A stretch of 64,000 nucleotides of DNA, taken from Synechococcus sp. PCC 6312 (lineage in GTDB: Bacteria; Cyanobacteriota; Cyanobacteriia; Thermosynechococcales; Thermosynechococcaceae). Below the pieces are notes generated by a model. The model worked only from the letters and a program-made list of their open reading frames with translations, had not been told where the DNA came from and made no database searches. The translations under genes were made by a program, and so were the position numbers. Of this stretch, positions 18,396 to 26,891 are shown one piece after another. Where the stretch lies: contig NC_019680.1 of the NCBI RefSeq assembly GCF_000316685.1, positions 807,501 through 871,500 of the forward strand, written 5' to 3'. Position 1 is the stretch's first letter; each line of letters starts with the position of its first letter.

Positions 18396-18833
18396 TTATA
18401 CAGGGGGAGATTTTTGCTCTAAGAATTCCAGAGGCAGGCCATCCCGATCTTGAATGAAGGCAACATCATAAACCTGATCCCCAATCACCTGTTCCGTAAT
18501 AGGTAATAGCAACTTCCAGACCAGGCCCTGCTCTTTCACCTTAATTTCCAAACTAGCTAACCAATCTCCCAAGGTTTGGCCGGGTTCCAAGTGATCCGTT
18601 AAATCAAAGGAAAGATGGTAGTAGCCGACATAATGGGGGTCAAAAAAAGCATCAGGCGGTGGCGCAGGTTTGGGAATTTGGATCAGTTCAAGCCGTGATC
18701 CGAATCCGGTTATCCAACAGGCCAAGGTTTCCCCCGTCGTGAATCGAACTTCTACCTCAAAGCCCAAGAGTTGATAAAACGCCAGGGCCTGGTGAATCTG
18801 GGCCGTCCGAATTGACACATGATGCAATCCCAT
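18396..18833 (-). CDS. VOC-superfamily (glyoxalase-like) protein
   Basis: A 145-residue single-repeat vicinal oxygen chelate protein. It opens with GLHHVSIRTAQIHQALAFYQ, has a central VGYYHLSFDL (putative metal His) and closes with VAFIQDRDGLPLEFLEQ, the usual Glu ligand position. Likely a dimeric metal-dependent lyase or dioxygenase; substrate unknown. It ends one base from the gene at 17984 and starts 7 bases from the stop of the P-type ATPase gene, so the ATPase and VOC genes may be cotranscribed. Confidence 0.77.
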   Translation of the reverse strand: MGLHHVSIRTAQIHQALAFYQLLGFEVEVRFTTGETLACWITGFGSRLELIQIPKPAPPPDAFFDPHYVGYYHLSFDLTDHLEPGQTLGDWLASLEIKVKEQGLVWKLLLPITEQVIGDQVYDVAFIQDRDGLPLEFLEQKSPPV

Positions 18834-18840
18834 ACCTGGT

Positions 18841-21210
18841 TTAAACCGCAGCAGGAGTCACTTCAATGGACGTTGAAGACTGTTCAGACTCATGATGGGA
18901 ATTATGATGCACGGGCTGGCTGGGGTGAATCGCTTCCCATTCCTCCAAGAATTGCTGGGGGTCTTTCGCCGCCGCCAAGGGTAATGCTCCTCCAGGGCCC
19001 ACCAGGGGACGCAAACCATTCAGTTCAGCTAAAATTGCCGTCCCGTTATTGATCACCACTGCCAGAATCGGATCCAAGGCGAAAACAACCCCGGACACCA
19101 TTGCCCCTAAGTTCGGAATCGCCACAATCGCTGTATTTTGCCAGACAATGTCCATGGCCTGTTTGGCAATCCGAATCGCTAAGGTTAAGCCCCGCAAATC
19201 ATCTTCCATCAGCACCACATCCGCCGTTTCACGGGCAATATCAGTCGCTCCGGCAAAGGAAATCGAAACATCCGCATAGGCCAAGGCTGCCGAGTCATTA
19301 ATGCCATCCCCACAAAAGGCCACAACCTTACCGGATTCATGCAACCCTTTGACCACTTCGACTTTGCGCTCGGGGAAGGCTTCGGCATAAATGTGGTTTT
19401 TATGGATGCCCAACTCTCCCGCCACGGCCTGGGCCACCCGACCGACATCACCACTGAGCATATAGGGGGTAATCCCGGCCCCTTGCAGTTCTTGGATGAT
19501 TGCTTTGCTTTCAGCCCGAATTGGATCACTGTAGAGAATCACCCCAATTAACTGCCCATCCCCAGCGACATAGACCAAGGAGTTCCGCCCTGTTTGTAGC
19601 TCTGGATGTTTTTGCTCTAGCTCCGTTAAATTAACCCCATATTCCTGCATCATCCGGCGGCTACCGACCAAGAGATTCACCCCGGCCACCCGTGTGACAA
19701 CCCCCAGGCCAACTTTATATTCCCAATCTTCACAGTCGGTTAATTCCAGATGATCATGCTGGGCCTGGCGGACAATGGCCGTGGCGACGGGATGGGTTAA
19801 CCCCTGTTCAGCACTGGCAGCCATGGCTAAAATTTGCGGCCCGGTATAGTCAGGATTCATAACGACAATATCGGTGACACCGGCATGACCTTGGGTCAGG
19901 GTTCCGGTTTTATCAAAGACGACCGTATCAATCCGAGCCAAGAGTTCAATCGCCCGGCCACTGCGAATTAAAACCCCATGTTGGGCTGCATAGGTTAAGG
20001 CCGAAAGAATGGTTGTTGGCACCGAAACCCGAATCCCAGTGCCCAAATCTAAAGTCAAAAGGGCAATGGCGCGGTTCAAATCCCCAGAGAGTAAGCCCAC
20101 CGCTGCCGAAATGCCTAAGGTTGGAATCACGGCCTGGTTGGCAATCATCCCGGCATAATTCTCAATCCGCGTATCATGGACGGGAGCAGCCTGCATTAAA
20201 CCGACAATCACCCCGGCCCGCGTTTGGTTGCCGACCCGTTCCGCCAAAATTACCATCTGCCCTTCAACTAAGAGCGTCGAAGCAAAGACCTCCATCCCCT
20301 CAGTCCGAGTTACCGGAACTGATTCCCCCGTCAGTTTGCATTGATCCACCAGGCCCATGCCTTTAATTACCATCCCATCCACCGGAATTTGATCGCCTGG
20401 ATAGACAACGACCCGATCCCCGACCACAACATCTTTAACCGGAATTTCGACTTCAATCCCATCCCGTTCCACAAAGGCGGTTTTACCCAGACAATCCAAT
20501 AAATCTAAAGAAGCCCGTTCTGAACCGCGGGCCGTCAAATCTCGAATCGCCTCGCCCCCTTCAATTAAGCCCAACATAAAGGCCGGCGCAAAATAATGAC
20601 CTTGGGCCGTGTGGAGTGAAATGGCCAGGGCATCGAGAAAATCAATGGTTAGCTCCCGATCATTGACCATCGAATCCCAGGCCCGCTTCATTGCTGGAAG
20701 GGCCGCTGCCATCACCACCCCACCAATGACAACCCCAGGAATAGGGACACCGACCAAGGCCGCCAAACTTAAACCTAAACTCAAGGCCGGTAATCCCATC
20801 CGTTCCCAAAGATTGACTGTTTCGGCTTCGGGTTGGCAACTATCGACTTCGGCCGCAAGGAGGGGAACATCGGGTAAAACAGCGGCTAATTCAATGGATT
20901 GATAGATCTCGGCCTGGATCACAGCCATGGAGTAGCCCAAAACTTTGAGATCATATTCCACAACTAGGGAACGAGCGGGAGGATTCACACGCACACGGGT
21001 AACGGCGTTAATTTGGCTGACAACGTGGAGCAATTTTTCCCCATATTCCACGTCATAGCCGAGGCGAGGAATCCGAATCCGAAAGCGGCCGGCAATCCAG
21101 TGAACAACTTGAAATTTAACTTGGGGAGCTTGACCAGCGAGGTGCGGATTGATGGGGGTAGTGGGGGCCTGGGAAGAAACTAGGGAATTGGGGGCAACGA
21201 CGTTCATCAA
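18841..21210 (-). CDS. P1B-type heavy-metal-transporting ATPase with non-CPC membrane motif
   Basis: A 789-residue P-type ATPase. An HMA-like N-terminal domain (residues 30-110, VHWIAGRFRIRIP) lacks a CxxC. The actuator loop has KLTGESVPV near 292, phosphorylation is at D433 in DKTGTLTQ, and the hinge is GDGINDSAAL. The membrane motif before the phosphorylation domain, normally CPC or SPC, reads GIRVSVPTT (S396-V-P398-T-T400). A His-rich tail (HHNSHHESE) ends the protein. It exports or imports a metal or other cation across a membrane; the ion cannot be assigned. The odd motif argues against a standard Cu or Zn/Cd pump. Confidence 0.92.
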   Translation of the reverse strand: MMNVVAPNSLVSSQAPTTPINPHLAGQAPQVKFQVVHWIAGRFRIRIPRLGYDVEYGEKLLHVVSQINAVTRVRVNPPARSLVVEYDLKVLGYSMAVIQAEIYQSIELAAVLPDVPLLAAEVDSCQPEAETVNLWERMGLPALSLGLSLAALVGVPIPGVVIGGVVMAAALPAMKRAWDSMVNDRELTIDFLDALAISLHTAQGHYFAPAFMLGLIEGGEAIRDLTARGSERASLDLLDCLGKTAFVERDGIEVEIPVKDVVVGDRVVVYPGDQIPVDGMVIKGMGLVDQCKLTGESVPVTRTEGMEVFASTLLVEGQMVILAERVGNQTRAGVIVGLMQAAPVHDTRIENYAGMIANQAVIPTLGISAAVGLLSGDLNRAIALLTLDLGTGIRVSVPTTILSALTYAAQHGVLIRSGRAIELLARIDTVVFDKTGTLTQGHAGVTDIVVMNPDYTGPQILAMAASAEQGLTHPVATAIVRQAQHDHLELTDCEDWEYKVGLGVVTRVAGVNLLVGSRRMMQEYGVNLTELEQKHPELQTGRNSLVYVAGDGQLIGVILYSDPIRAESKAIIQELQGAGITPYMLSGDVGRVAQAVAGELGIHKNHIYAEAFPERKVEVVKGLHESGKVVAFCGDGINDSAALAYADVSISFAGATDIARETADVVLMEDDLRGLTLAIRIAKQAMDIVWQNTAIVAIPNLGAMVSGVVFALDPILAVVINNGTAILAELNGLRPLVGPGGALPLAAAKDPQQFLEEWEAIHPSQPVHHNSHHESEQSSTSIEVTPAAV

Positions 21211-21393
21211 AACTTCCTATTGGGACAAATGCCTTATTGGATAGCTTAGACGATGCAACCTAAAAATCAAGGTAGTCAAGGGATCATTTCTAGCGAATGG
21301 GGTTTATCTGTTCAGCTTGATGGCCTGGGCAACTCCTGATTCCTAAACAATCGCGATAATTGAGGGGTCTAATGGGTGAGGACATCTTAAATC

Positions 21394-21906
21394 ATGAGCA
21401 ACCTAAAGATCATTGAAACACCAACAGGAAGAACCTCGGCAAGTCCGATGCTCACATCAACTGTATTGTTTCACCTGGCCTTCCCGGTCTCCAATATCAG
21501 CGATACCAAAGCCTATTATGTTGAGGGCCTGGGGTGTACCTCAGGTCGTGAGAATGCCCATTGTTTGATCCTGAATTTGTATGGTCATCAACTGGTTGCC
21601 CATGTTACTCACGATCTCCTTGAGCCGCCCAAAAGCATTTATCCCCGTCATTTTGGTTTGATTTTTAGTGCCGAAGCTGATTGGGAAAGACTGCGCAACC
21701 GGGTAGAACAGCAGCAATTAGGATTTTTTCACCCCCCCAAAAAACGCTTTCAGGATTCTCTGTTAGAGCACAAAACCTTTTTCCTAGCGGATCCATTTCA
21801 CAACCTAATTGAAATCAAATATTATCGACACCCTGAAGCAATCTTCGGGGCCCAAGATTATGATGCCGTTGGCGACCGTCCCGCTACGGAAGCATCCTCT
21901 GGATGA
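21394..21906 (+). CDS. VOC-superfamily (glyoxalase-like) protein
   Basis: A 170-residue protein with the VOC fold: FHLAFPVSNISDTKAYYVEGLGC, then YPRHFGLIF and FFLADPFHNLIEIKYYRH with the terminal Glu ligand. This variety is widespread in cyanobacteria. The gene contains GGCCTGG and is probably native; the first of the repeats that flank the cassette-like region begins about 110 bases after its stop. Confidence 0.85.
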   Translation: MSNLKIIETPTGRTSASPMLTSTVLFHLAFPVSNISDTKAYYVEGLGCTSGRENAHCLILNLYGHQLVAHVTHDLLEPPKSIYPRHFGLIFSAEADWERLRNRVEQQQLGFFHPPKKRFQDSLLEHKTFFLADPFHNLIEIKYYRHPEAIFGAQDYDAVGDRPATEASSG

Positions 21907-22014
21907 CTCAAAACACTGCGCCAACCCAAAACAGCCAATCCTGGGAAGGACGATTATCTAGAACCCCTCTTTCCAGAAATTGAGGGTTAAAAAATACTTT
22001 AACTTCTGACCCAG

Positions 22015-22158
22015 TAGCCAGGCCAAGTCCAGGTTGTGTGGAAACTTACTGGATTTCTCCCCTGTATAATCTATTGAGTGAAAACTTGACATTCAGCCTA
22101 AACACCTTATCGTATCGTTCTTTTAAACGGAAACTTTCTGTCTAATCCATAGTTAGGT
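22015..22158 (+). repeat. cassette-flanking repeat, copy A
   Basis: First of four related repeats. It contains the exact 17-mer AACTTGACATTCAGCCT (from 22083) shared by copies B, C and D, an attC-like inner part from GCCTAAAC (22096) and a terminal GTTAGGT (22152-22158). The hydrolase gene follows. Left of 22015 the 110 bases after the VOC gene hold no gene. The rest of the intergenic stretch to 22285 is a leader without further structure that I can see. Confidence 0.72.
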
Positions 22159-22285
22159 GGCTTAAATTTTCGGTGAGGGCACGGTTGAGAGATTCTCCGT
22201 TGGTGTTTGAGATTAAGACGATCTTGAGAAGATTCAGTAAAGGCGTACAATCGGGCTTGAGCGTTACAAGTTTGGCAGAGTCGAG

Positions 22286-23119
22286 ATGAATAGAAATGAG
22301 CAATTGCAAGATCAATATGTCAAGGTCGGTTCAGTTAATACCCGATATTGGCAAACTGGTGATTCAGGCAGCACAGTCATTTTGCTTCATGGTGGCGGCG
22401 GTTATATTGAGTTGTGGAAGCACAATATCTTTGAATTAGCCACACATCATCGTGTTTATGCGTTTGATATGGTTGGTGCGGGTCGCTCAGATAAAATCGA
22501 TGCGAATTATACCTTTGATTTTATGGCTCATTTCACGCGAGATTTCCTGAAGGCTTTAAACATCCCGAAAGCGAGTTTGATTGGAACTTCTGCGGGTGGT
22601 GGAGTAGCACTCACCTTTGCGCTGAACTTTCCAGAGCTAGTCGATCGACTGATTCTGGTTGGCAGTGCTGGCTTAGGTAAAGACATCAATTTTCTGCTGC
22701 GGATCACAACGCTTCCGGGTTTAGGCAAATTATTTAGTGCGCCAAGCAAATCGGGTGTGGCGATGTTGTGTAAACAGGCGGTTTATGACTCAAATCTCAT
22801 TACCGATGAAATTGTCGAGGAGTTTTATCAAATGGCGACACTTCCTGGTGCAGCAGAAGCAACATTGAACCTTGGTCGTTCAAACTTCAGTATTTGGGGA
22901 CAGTTTTATCAGCCGATTCTTAAGAGATTGCAGACCGTTACTGCTCCAACCTTAATCATCTGGGGCAGACAAGATACAATGGTTCCTGTAAGTCATGGTC
23001 AGAAGGCTGCTAAACTCATCCCCAATGCCCGACTGGAGATTTTTGATGAGTGTGGTCATTGGAGTCCAATCGAGCATCCACAAAAATTCAATCAGCTAGT
23101 TTTAGAGTTTTTGGCTTGA
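22286..23119 (+). CDS. alpha/beta hydrolase (cassette-like)
   Basis: A 277-residue hydrolase with VILLHGGGGYIELW (oxyanion hole), YAFDMVGAGRSDK, the nucleophile elbow GTSAGGG (GxSxG) near residue 107, TLIIWGRQDTMVP (acid) and DECGHWSPIEHP (His). It resembles C-C bond hydrolases and haloalkane-dehalogenase-like esterases; the Ser nucleophile excludes dehalogenase chemistry. Unlike its native neighbours the gene carries no CAGGCC palindromes. It lies between repeat A and an attC-like site, as expected of an integron cassette. Confidence 0.9.
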   Translation: MNRNEQLQDQYVKVGSVNTRYWQTGDSGSTVILLHGGGGYIELWKHNIFELATHHRVYAFDMVGAGRSDKIDANYTFDFMAHFTRDFLKALNIPKASLIGTSAGGGVALTFALNFPELVDRLILVGSAGLGKDINFLLRITTLPGLGKLFSAPSKSGVAMLCKQAVYDSNLITDEIVEEFYQMATLPGAAEATLNLGRSNFSIWGQFYQPILKRLQTVTAPTLIIWGRQDTMVPVSHGQKAAKLIPNARLEIFDECGHWSPIEHPQKFNQLVLEFLA

Positions 23120-23147
23120 GGATTAAACTTGTTGATAGTTACCAGCC

Positions 23148-23230
23148 ACCTAACACAGCACTTGAGCAGCTAGGAGACTCTTCTTGCTTCATTCGAGCTT
23201 ACTTGTCGCCACTAAGCACGACTGCTAGGT
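23148..23230 (+). other. attC-like recombination site
   Basis: Begins 28 bases after the hydrolase stop with ACCTAAC (fits RYYYAAC) and ends with GCTAGGT (23224-23230), its near-exact reverse complement; length 83 bases. The inner arms, GCACTTGAGCAGC and the reverse complement of the 3' side, match imperfectly. Read on the minus strand the terminal core is a perfect GTTAGGT, so the orientation is not certain. Confidence 0.5.
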
Positions 23231-23305
23231 GAAATAAACTCCGAGTAGTCAAAGCATGAAAGAAAAACTTTTCCGTGGCCAATTATCCAAGCTCCAAAGT
23301 TAATC
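23231..23305 (+). repeat. repeat flanking an attC-like site (copy 1)
   Basis: The sequence GAAATAAACTCCGAGTAGTC followed by AAAGCATGAA recurs, about 70 percent identical over some 65 bases, directly behind the attC at 29337, and a partial copy precedes repeat C near 27105. It may be a shared cassette end or the remains of a repeated noncoding cassette. Confidence 0.45.
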
Positions 23306-23346
23306 ACTCCCAATCATCCATCATAGATAACCTCATGAGCATTCTC

Positions 23347-24096
23347 TTATCGGGCTAAACGGGTCGCTGTGACCATGACAAGATGAACCATAATGTGAGA
23401 AATCATCGCAGCTTCAAGACCTTTACGCCAATAGAGATAACCTGCGATTAAACCAAAAACTGAATTAGCAACAAGCACATAGGCAATCACTGACCAAGTA
23501 ACTTGCGTTTTTAGGGCGAAGGCAAGGGGTAAATGCCCCAAGGCAAACAAGAAAGCTGAAAGGGCGATTGCAGCCACAAAGATAAATGCAGCGGGTTCAC
23601 CCTGCCCCTGTGAAAAAATGCGCCAACCTAGCCAGACGAAAAGCGTCATCATTCCCCATCTCAGCAATAACTCTTCAGTCATGCCTCCATAGAGAATGCG
23701 TGTGAAAAGTGAGGTATTGTTCGCTAGTGCATCCGCCTTCATGACAAAGTCTGAGGGTAGAAAGAACTTAGCCCTGAATTGAATAGCAGTCAGTACAATA
23801 CCGCCACCCAAACCGCCAATAATCCCTGGAAGCACCTGGGGTTGAATCGCTAGGCTGATTGAAGTTCCATTGGCGACTGCCTCAGCGAAAGGTGCGGATA
23901 ACCCAACTTTATCAGCCAGAATAACACCGATTAATACAGCAACAGATAAAAGCAAGGTTGGCTGAATCAAGGAAAGAAGCTTGATCCCCCAGGCCGAGAG
24001 TTGTGGTTTTTCACTTTCAGGAATAGGTAAGTTCATCCACAAAAGAGAGACAACACCTGTCATGCCTGTTAGCCACAAAATTGTAAACAACTTCAT
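23347..24096 (-). CDS. CPBP (CAAX/Abi-type) intramembrane protease
   Basis: A 249-residue membrane protein with about six hydrophobic segments. The CPBP motifs are present: GGMTEELLLRWGMM (EExxxR), FALGHLPLAF (FxxxH) and NSVFGLIAGYLYWRKGLEAAMISH ending in the second conserved His. Such proteins act in prenyl-protein processing, bacteriocin self-immunity or signalling. It is the only gene of this block on the minus strand. The 260 bases between its start and 24357 contain no gene or clear attC. Confidence 0.87.
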   Translation of the reverse strand: MKLFTILWLTGMTGVVSLLWMNLPIPESEKPQLSAWGIKLLSLIQPTLLLSVAVLIGVILADKVGLSAPFAEAVANGTSISLAIQPQVLPGIIGGLGGGIVLTAIQFRAKFFLPSDFVMKADALANNTSLFTRILYGGMTEELLLRWGMMTLFVWLGWRIFSQGQGEPAAFIFVAAIALSAFLFALGHLPLAFALKTQVTWSVIAYVLVANSVFGLIAGYLYWRKGLEAAMISHIMVHLVMVTATRLAR

Positions 24097-24397
24097 TGGT
24101 ATCAGATTGAACCCTAATTACAGAGCGATCTTACGTTTAAAACGACTAAATCAGGCATTACATATTTCAGAGATGAGCGAAAAAATGTGCTTGAAGCTGG
24201 CCACTTAAAGTTGCTGATTTTCTAAGGCTTTAAAAGGACAGACAATAGTGTAACTTTTCTCACCCATCTTCCAATTATGCAATGCCCTTTCAAGAAAAGT
24301 GAGTGATAACATAGAACTTAGAGCTAGATATCTAGCGTTTTGCTGTAGATGAACTTGTTGGGCATCACAGGAAACCCCACATTCAACGTAGCTGCTC

Positions 24398-24868
24398 ATG
24401 CTCACATCTCTTTCACTTCTTCTCTGCCTCGGGGCCGGGCTAATTGCGGGTGTGTTTCTGGCCTTCTCAAACTTTGTGATGAAAGCACTCACCGAGATAC
24501 CCGCCGAACAAGGCGCCGCCGCCATGCAACGTATCAACGTTGTTGTTCTCAATCCGCTGTTTCTCGGCATATTTGTCAGCGCGGCGATCCTCGCAGCGAT
24601 CTGCATCTTCGTTGCATTCTACCCCTGGGGCACAGTGAAGTCCCTGCTACTCCTCACAGCTGGCTTGAGCTATCTGATTGGGTCTTTCGGTGTCACAGCG
24701 GCGTTCAACGTACCGCTAAACGAACACTTGGCAGGCTTATCTCCCGAATCCGTTGAAACCGCTACATATTGGCCAGTTTACGTGCGGGAGTGGCTCATGT
24801 GGAATCATGTGCGTACCGTAGCCTCGGTCGTGTCGGCGGCGAGTGCTGCCCTAGCCCTAGCATACTGA
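24398..24868 (+). CDS. DUF1772 membrane protein in a gene cassette
   Basis: A 156-residue protein with four predicted membrane helices (LSLLLCLGAGLIAGVFLAFS, NPLFLGIFVSAAILAAICIF, LLLLTAGLSYLIGSFGVTAA and a C-terminal Ala-rich helix), the layout of DUF1772. Conserved NVPLNEHLAGL lies between helices three and four. Base composition is more GC-rich than the neighbours and the gene lacks CAGGCC repeats. It is bounded by GTTGGGC (24357-24363) on the left and an attC ending GTTGGGT (24943-24949) on the right, so it fits a single-gene integron cassette of about 590 bases. Confidence 0.86.
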   Translation: MLTSLSLLLCLGAGLIAGVFLAFSNFVMKALTEIPAEQGAAAMQRINVVVLNPLFLGIFVSAAILAAICIFVAFYPWGTVKSLLLLTAGLSYLIGSFGVTAAFNVPLNEHLAGLSPESVETATYWPVYVREWLMWNHVRTVASVVSAASAALALAY

Positions 24869-24894
24869 GCCGCAAGAGTGAAGCACTCAATGAT

Positions 24895-24949
24895 GCCTAA
24901 CCCCTCGCCCGAGCGAACCTCCACTGGCTGCTTATGTCAAACGTTGGGT
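24895..24949 (+). other. attC recombination site (59-base-element type)
   Basis: Starts with GCCTAAC (24895-24901) and ends with GTTGGGT (24943-24949), matching the R'' and R' consensus RYYYAAC and GTTRRRY and pairing with only G-T wobbles. Inside, TCGCCCGAGC and GCTTATGTCAAAC occupy the places of the L'' and L' arms of classical attC sites. Length 55 bases. It lies 26 bases after the DUF1772 stop codon. Confidence 0.75.
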
Positions 24950-24989
24950 TGCTAAAGTTGCGACTGATTCAGTAGGCGGTTGAGCTTGT

Positions 24990-25670
24990 ATGGAATTTGT
25001 ATTTAACACAAGGTCGGTAAACTCGTCTTTTGTCGAAATGATCTGGCAGACTACTAGCGATTGCGCTGGTACTTTTACTTCGGTAGCTGTCAGCAATTGG
25101 GAGATGGTGATCACGACCTTCAACGGCAAAACGAGGATCACCGCACGAGGTCCAGAGACGAAAGCATCGGAAGCTGATTTTCCCGCCAACGCTGAGTTCT
25201 TTGGCATCACTTTCAAACTTGGCACGTTCATGCCCCATCTCCCTGTAAAAACCCTTCTGGATAGACAGGATGTGACTTTTCCTAAAGCGTCAAGCAAGTC
25301 CTTCTGGCTACATGGCTTGGCGTGGGAGTTTCCGACTTTTGAAAACGCGGACGTGTTCGTCAACAGGCTTATCCATCAGAAGATGCTCGTGCGCGATTCA
25401 GTGGTCGCGGCAGCAATCCAGGGACATATGCCCGATCTGTCCAGACGTTCTCTACAGTATCGCTTCTTGCAGGCAACAGGATTAACCCACAAGACGATTC
25501 AGCAAATTGAACGCGCCCGCAGTGCCGTTTTGCTGCTTGAGCAAGGTACGCCTATTTGTGACACTGCCTTAGAGCTACGCTACTTCGATCAGGCACATCT
25601 AACCAATTCACTAAAACGCTTCATTGGAAAAACGCCTGCACAAGTTGCTCATAAACGTGCGGTTAAATAG
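24990..25670 (+). CDS. AraC-family transcriptional regulator
   Basis: A 226-residue regulator. The C-terminal 90 residues form the paired helix-turn-helix of AraC proteins: LSRRSLQYRFLQATGLTHKT, IERARSAVLLLEQG, then ELRYFDQAHLTNSLKRFIG with the usual TPAQ after it. The N-terminal domain is a ligand- or partner-binding region that I cannot assign. It starts 41 bases after an attC end and is followed, 81 bases on, by a RibD-like reductase gene in the same orientation; such pairs often form a regulator-target unit. Confidence 0.88.
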   Translation: MEFVFNTRSVNSSFVEMIWQTTSDCAGTFTSVAVSNWEMVITTFNGKTRITARGPETKASEADFPANAEFFGITFKLGTFMPHLPVKTLLDRQDVTFPKASSKSFWLHGLAWEFPTFENADVFVNRLIHQKMLVRDSVVAAAIQGHMPDLSRRSLQYRFLQATGLTHKTIQQIERARSAVLLLEQGTPICDTALELRYFDQAHLTNSLKRFIGKTPAQVAHKRAVK

Positions 25671-25751
25671 GTTGCGTTTTTTTCCAAGACTCTGCCCTTT
25701 TGCCGTACTAGAGTTGCAATTACAGACAGCGAGCGGCAAAAGGAGAACAAT

Positions 25752-26288
25752 ATGCGAAAAGTTGTCGTCACCGAATTCTTGTCCCTAGATGGCGTTATAG
25801 AAGAACCCGCCTGGACTGCCCCCTACTGGAATGATGAAATCGCGAAGTTTAAAGGCGAGGAGCAAGATACCAGCGATGCCTTGTTGTTGGGGCGTGTGAC
25901 CTATCAAGGGTTTGCAGCAGCCTGGCCAACGAGCAAGGATGAAGGGGCAGACTATATGAACAACGTACCCAAATACGTGGTGTCAACAACCCTAAGCATG
26001 TTGACGTGGAGCAACTCAACGCTGATTAAAGACAATGTTGTAGAGGAAATCGCCAAACTCAAGCAGCAGGACGGTCAGGACATTCTAGTTTACGGCAGTG
26101 CCACGCTTGTGCATATACTCATGCAACATGATCTTGTGGATCGCTACCGACTGCTGGTCTACCCGGTGGTGGTGGGCAAAGGTAAGCACTTGTTTAAAGA
26201 AAGCACTACCGTGTCTTTAAAGCTTTTGGAATCACAGCTATTCAGCTCAGGTGTTGTGGCACTGATCTATGAACCAGATCGCAAATAA
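25752..26288 (+). CDS. dihydrofolate reductase-family protein (RibD C-terminal domain)
   Basis: A 178-residue NADPH-binding reductase. It starts MRKVVVTEFLSLDGVIEEP, continues with LLLGRVTYQGFAAAWP, NVPKYVVSTTL and ILVYGSATLVHILMQHDLVD, and ends with the strand pair LVYPVVVGKGKHLF, all typical of the RibD_C/YwjB class. The substrate is unknown; these are common in integron cassettes and near AraC regulators. It follows the AraC gene in the same cassette-like unit, which ends at repeat B. Confidence 0.92.
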   Translation: MRKVVVTEFLSLDGVIEEPAWTAPYWNDEIAKFKGEEQDTSDALLLGRVTYQGFAAAWPTSKDEGADYMNNVPKYVVSTTLSMLTWSNSTLIKDNVVEEIAKLKQQDGQDILVYGSATLVHILMQHDLVDRYRLLVYPVVVGKGKHLFKESTTVSLKLLESQLFSSGVVALIYEPDRK

Positions 26289-26460
26289 TTAACAGGCCCA
26301 TTCAAATTTTGGGTAGAACATAGCAGCAATTTGCGGGGCAATCAGATTTGGCCAGGCCTGGTTATGGGCGTTGCATAGTTGGAGGGTGGATGAGAAAAAT
26401 TACAATATCGTCTATCCTTTCCTAAGGTCAATCATTCGAGGGTAGTACCTTAGATTGAAG

Positions 26461-26596
26461 TAGCCAGGCCAAGTCCAGACCAGGCAAAAACTTCCTTTAT
26501 TTTTCTGTGTAATTATTGACTGGAAACTTGACATTCAGCCTCAACGCCTTAGTAGTTCTTTGACACGGGAACCTTCTGCCCAATTCCTTGTTAGGC
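26461..26596 (+). repeat. cassette-flanking repeat, copy B
   Basis: Second copy of the repeat; shares TAGCCAGGCCAAGTCCAG with copy A and AACTTGACATTCAGCCT (from 26525) with all copies, and ends in GTTAGGC (26590-26596). A CCAGGCCTGG lies about 105 bases to its left. It separates the reductase gene from the small pair that follows. The bases 26289-26460 show no gene. Confidence 0.72.
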
Positions 26597-26633
26597 CATA
26601 AAATAAGTAGCAGTACAAAACGAGTGAGCGTCA

Positions 26634-26891
26634 GTGAAAGTCACCGAGTACTTTAAATCTGTTTGCCTCAGGCCTGATCGAGTGGAGCTCAAGATAGAGT
26701 GGATAGAAAGTACTATTGAAAGTCCGATAAAAAGAGAGATTCAATTAGATGGAAGGATCAAATGCTGGTCAAAAATAAGAGAGAAAGATAAGTATTTAAG
26801 GGTTATTTTGTTAAAAGATGGGGAAACAGTTCACAACGCTTTTTTTGATAGGGGATTTAAGGAAGAGAAAAATGAAAATTCAATACTTTGA
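26634..26891 (+). CDS. small DUF4258-like protein, candidate toxin of a pair
   Basis: An 85-residue protein starting at GTG 26634. It reads YFKSVCLRPDRVELKIEWIE, then REIQLDGRIKCWSKI, YLRVILLKDGETVHNAFFDR. I recall cyanobacterial proteins with this layout (RPDR..I..EWIE, then GETVHNAFFDRGFK) next to DUF2283 proteins, as here, where the two genes overlap by 20 bases. This arrangement resembles a toxin-antitoxin pair of the kind that stabilises integron arrays. The function is inferred from context only. Confidence 0.62.
   Translation: MKVTEYFKSVCLRPDRVELKIEWIESTIESPIKREIQLDGRIKCWSKIREKDKYLRVILLKDGETVHNAFFDRGFKEEKNENSIL

Noticed and set aside
18841-21210. Copper-exporting CopA/PacS assignment for the P-type ATPase
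   Set aside because: The CPC motif and N-terminal CxxC that define copper pumps are missing.
24932-25363. Long minus-strand frames opposite the AraC gene
   Set aside because: They mirror a well-supported AraC protein on the plus strand.
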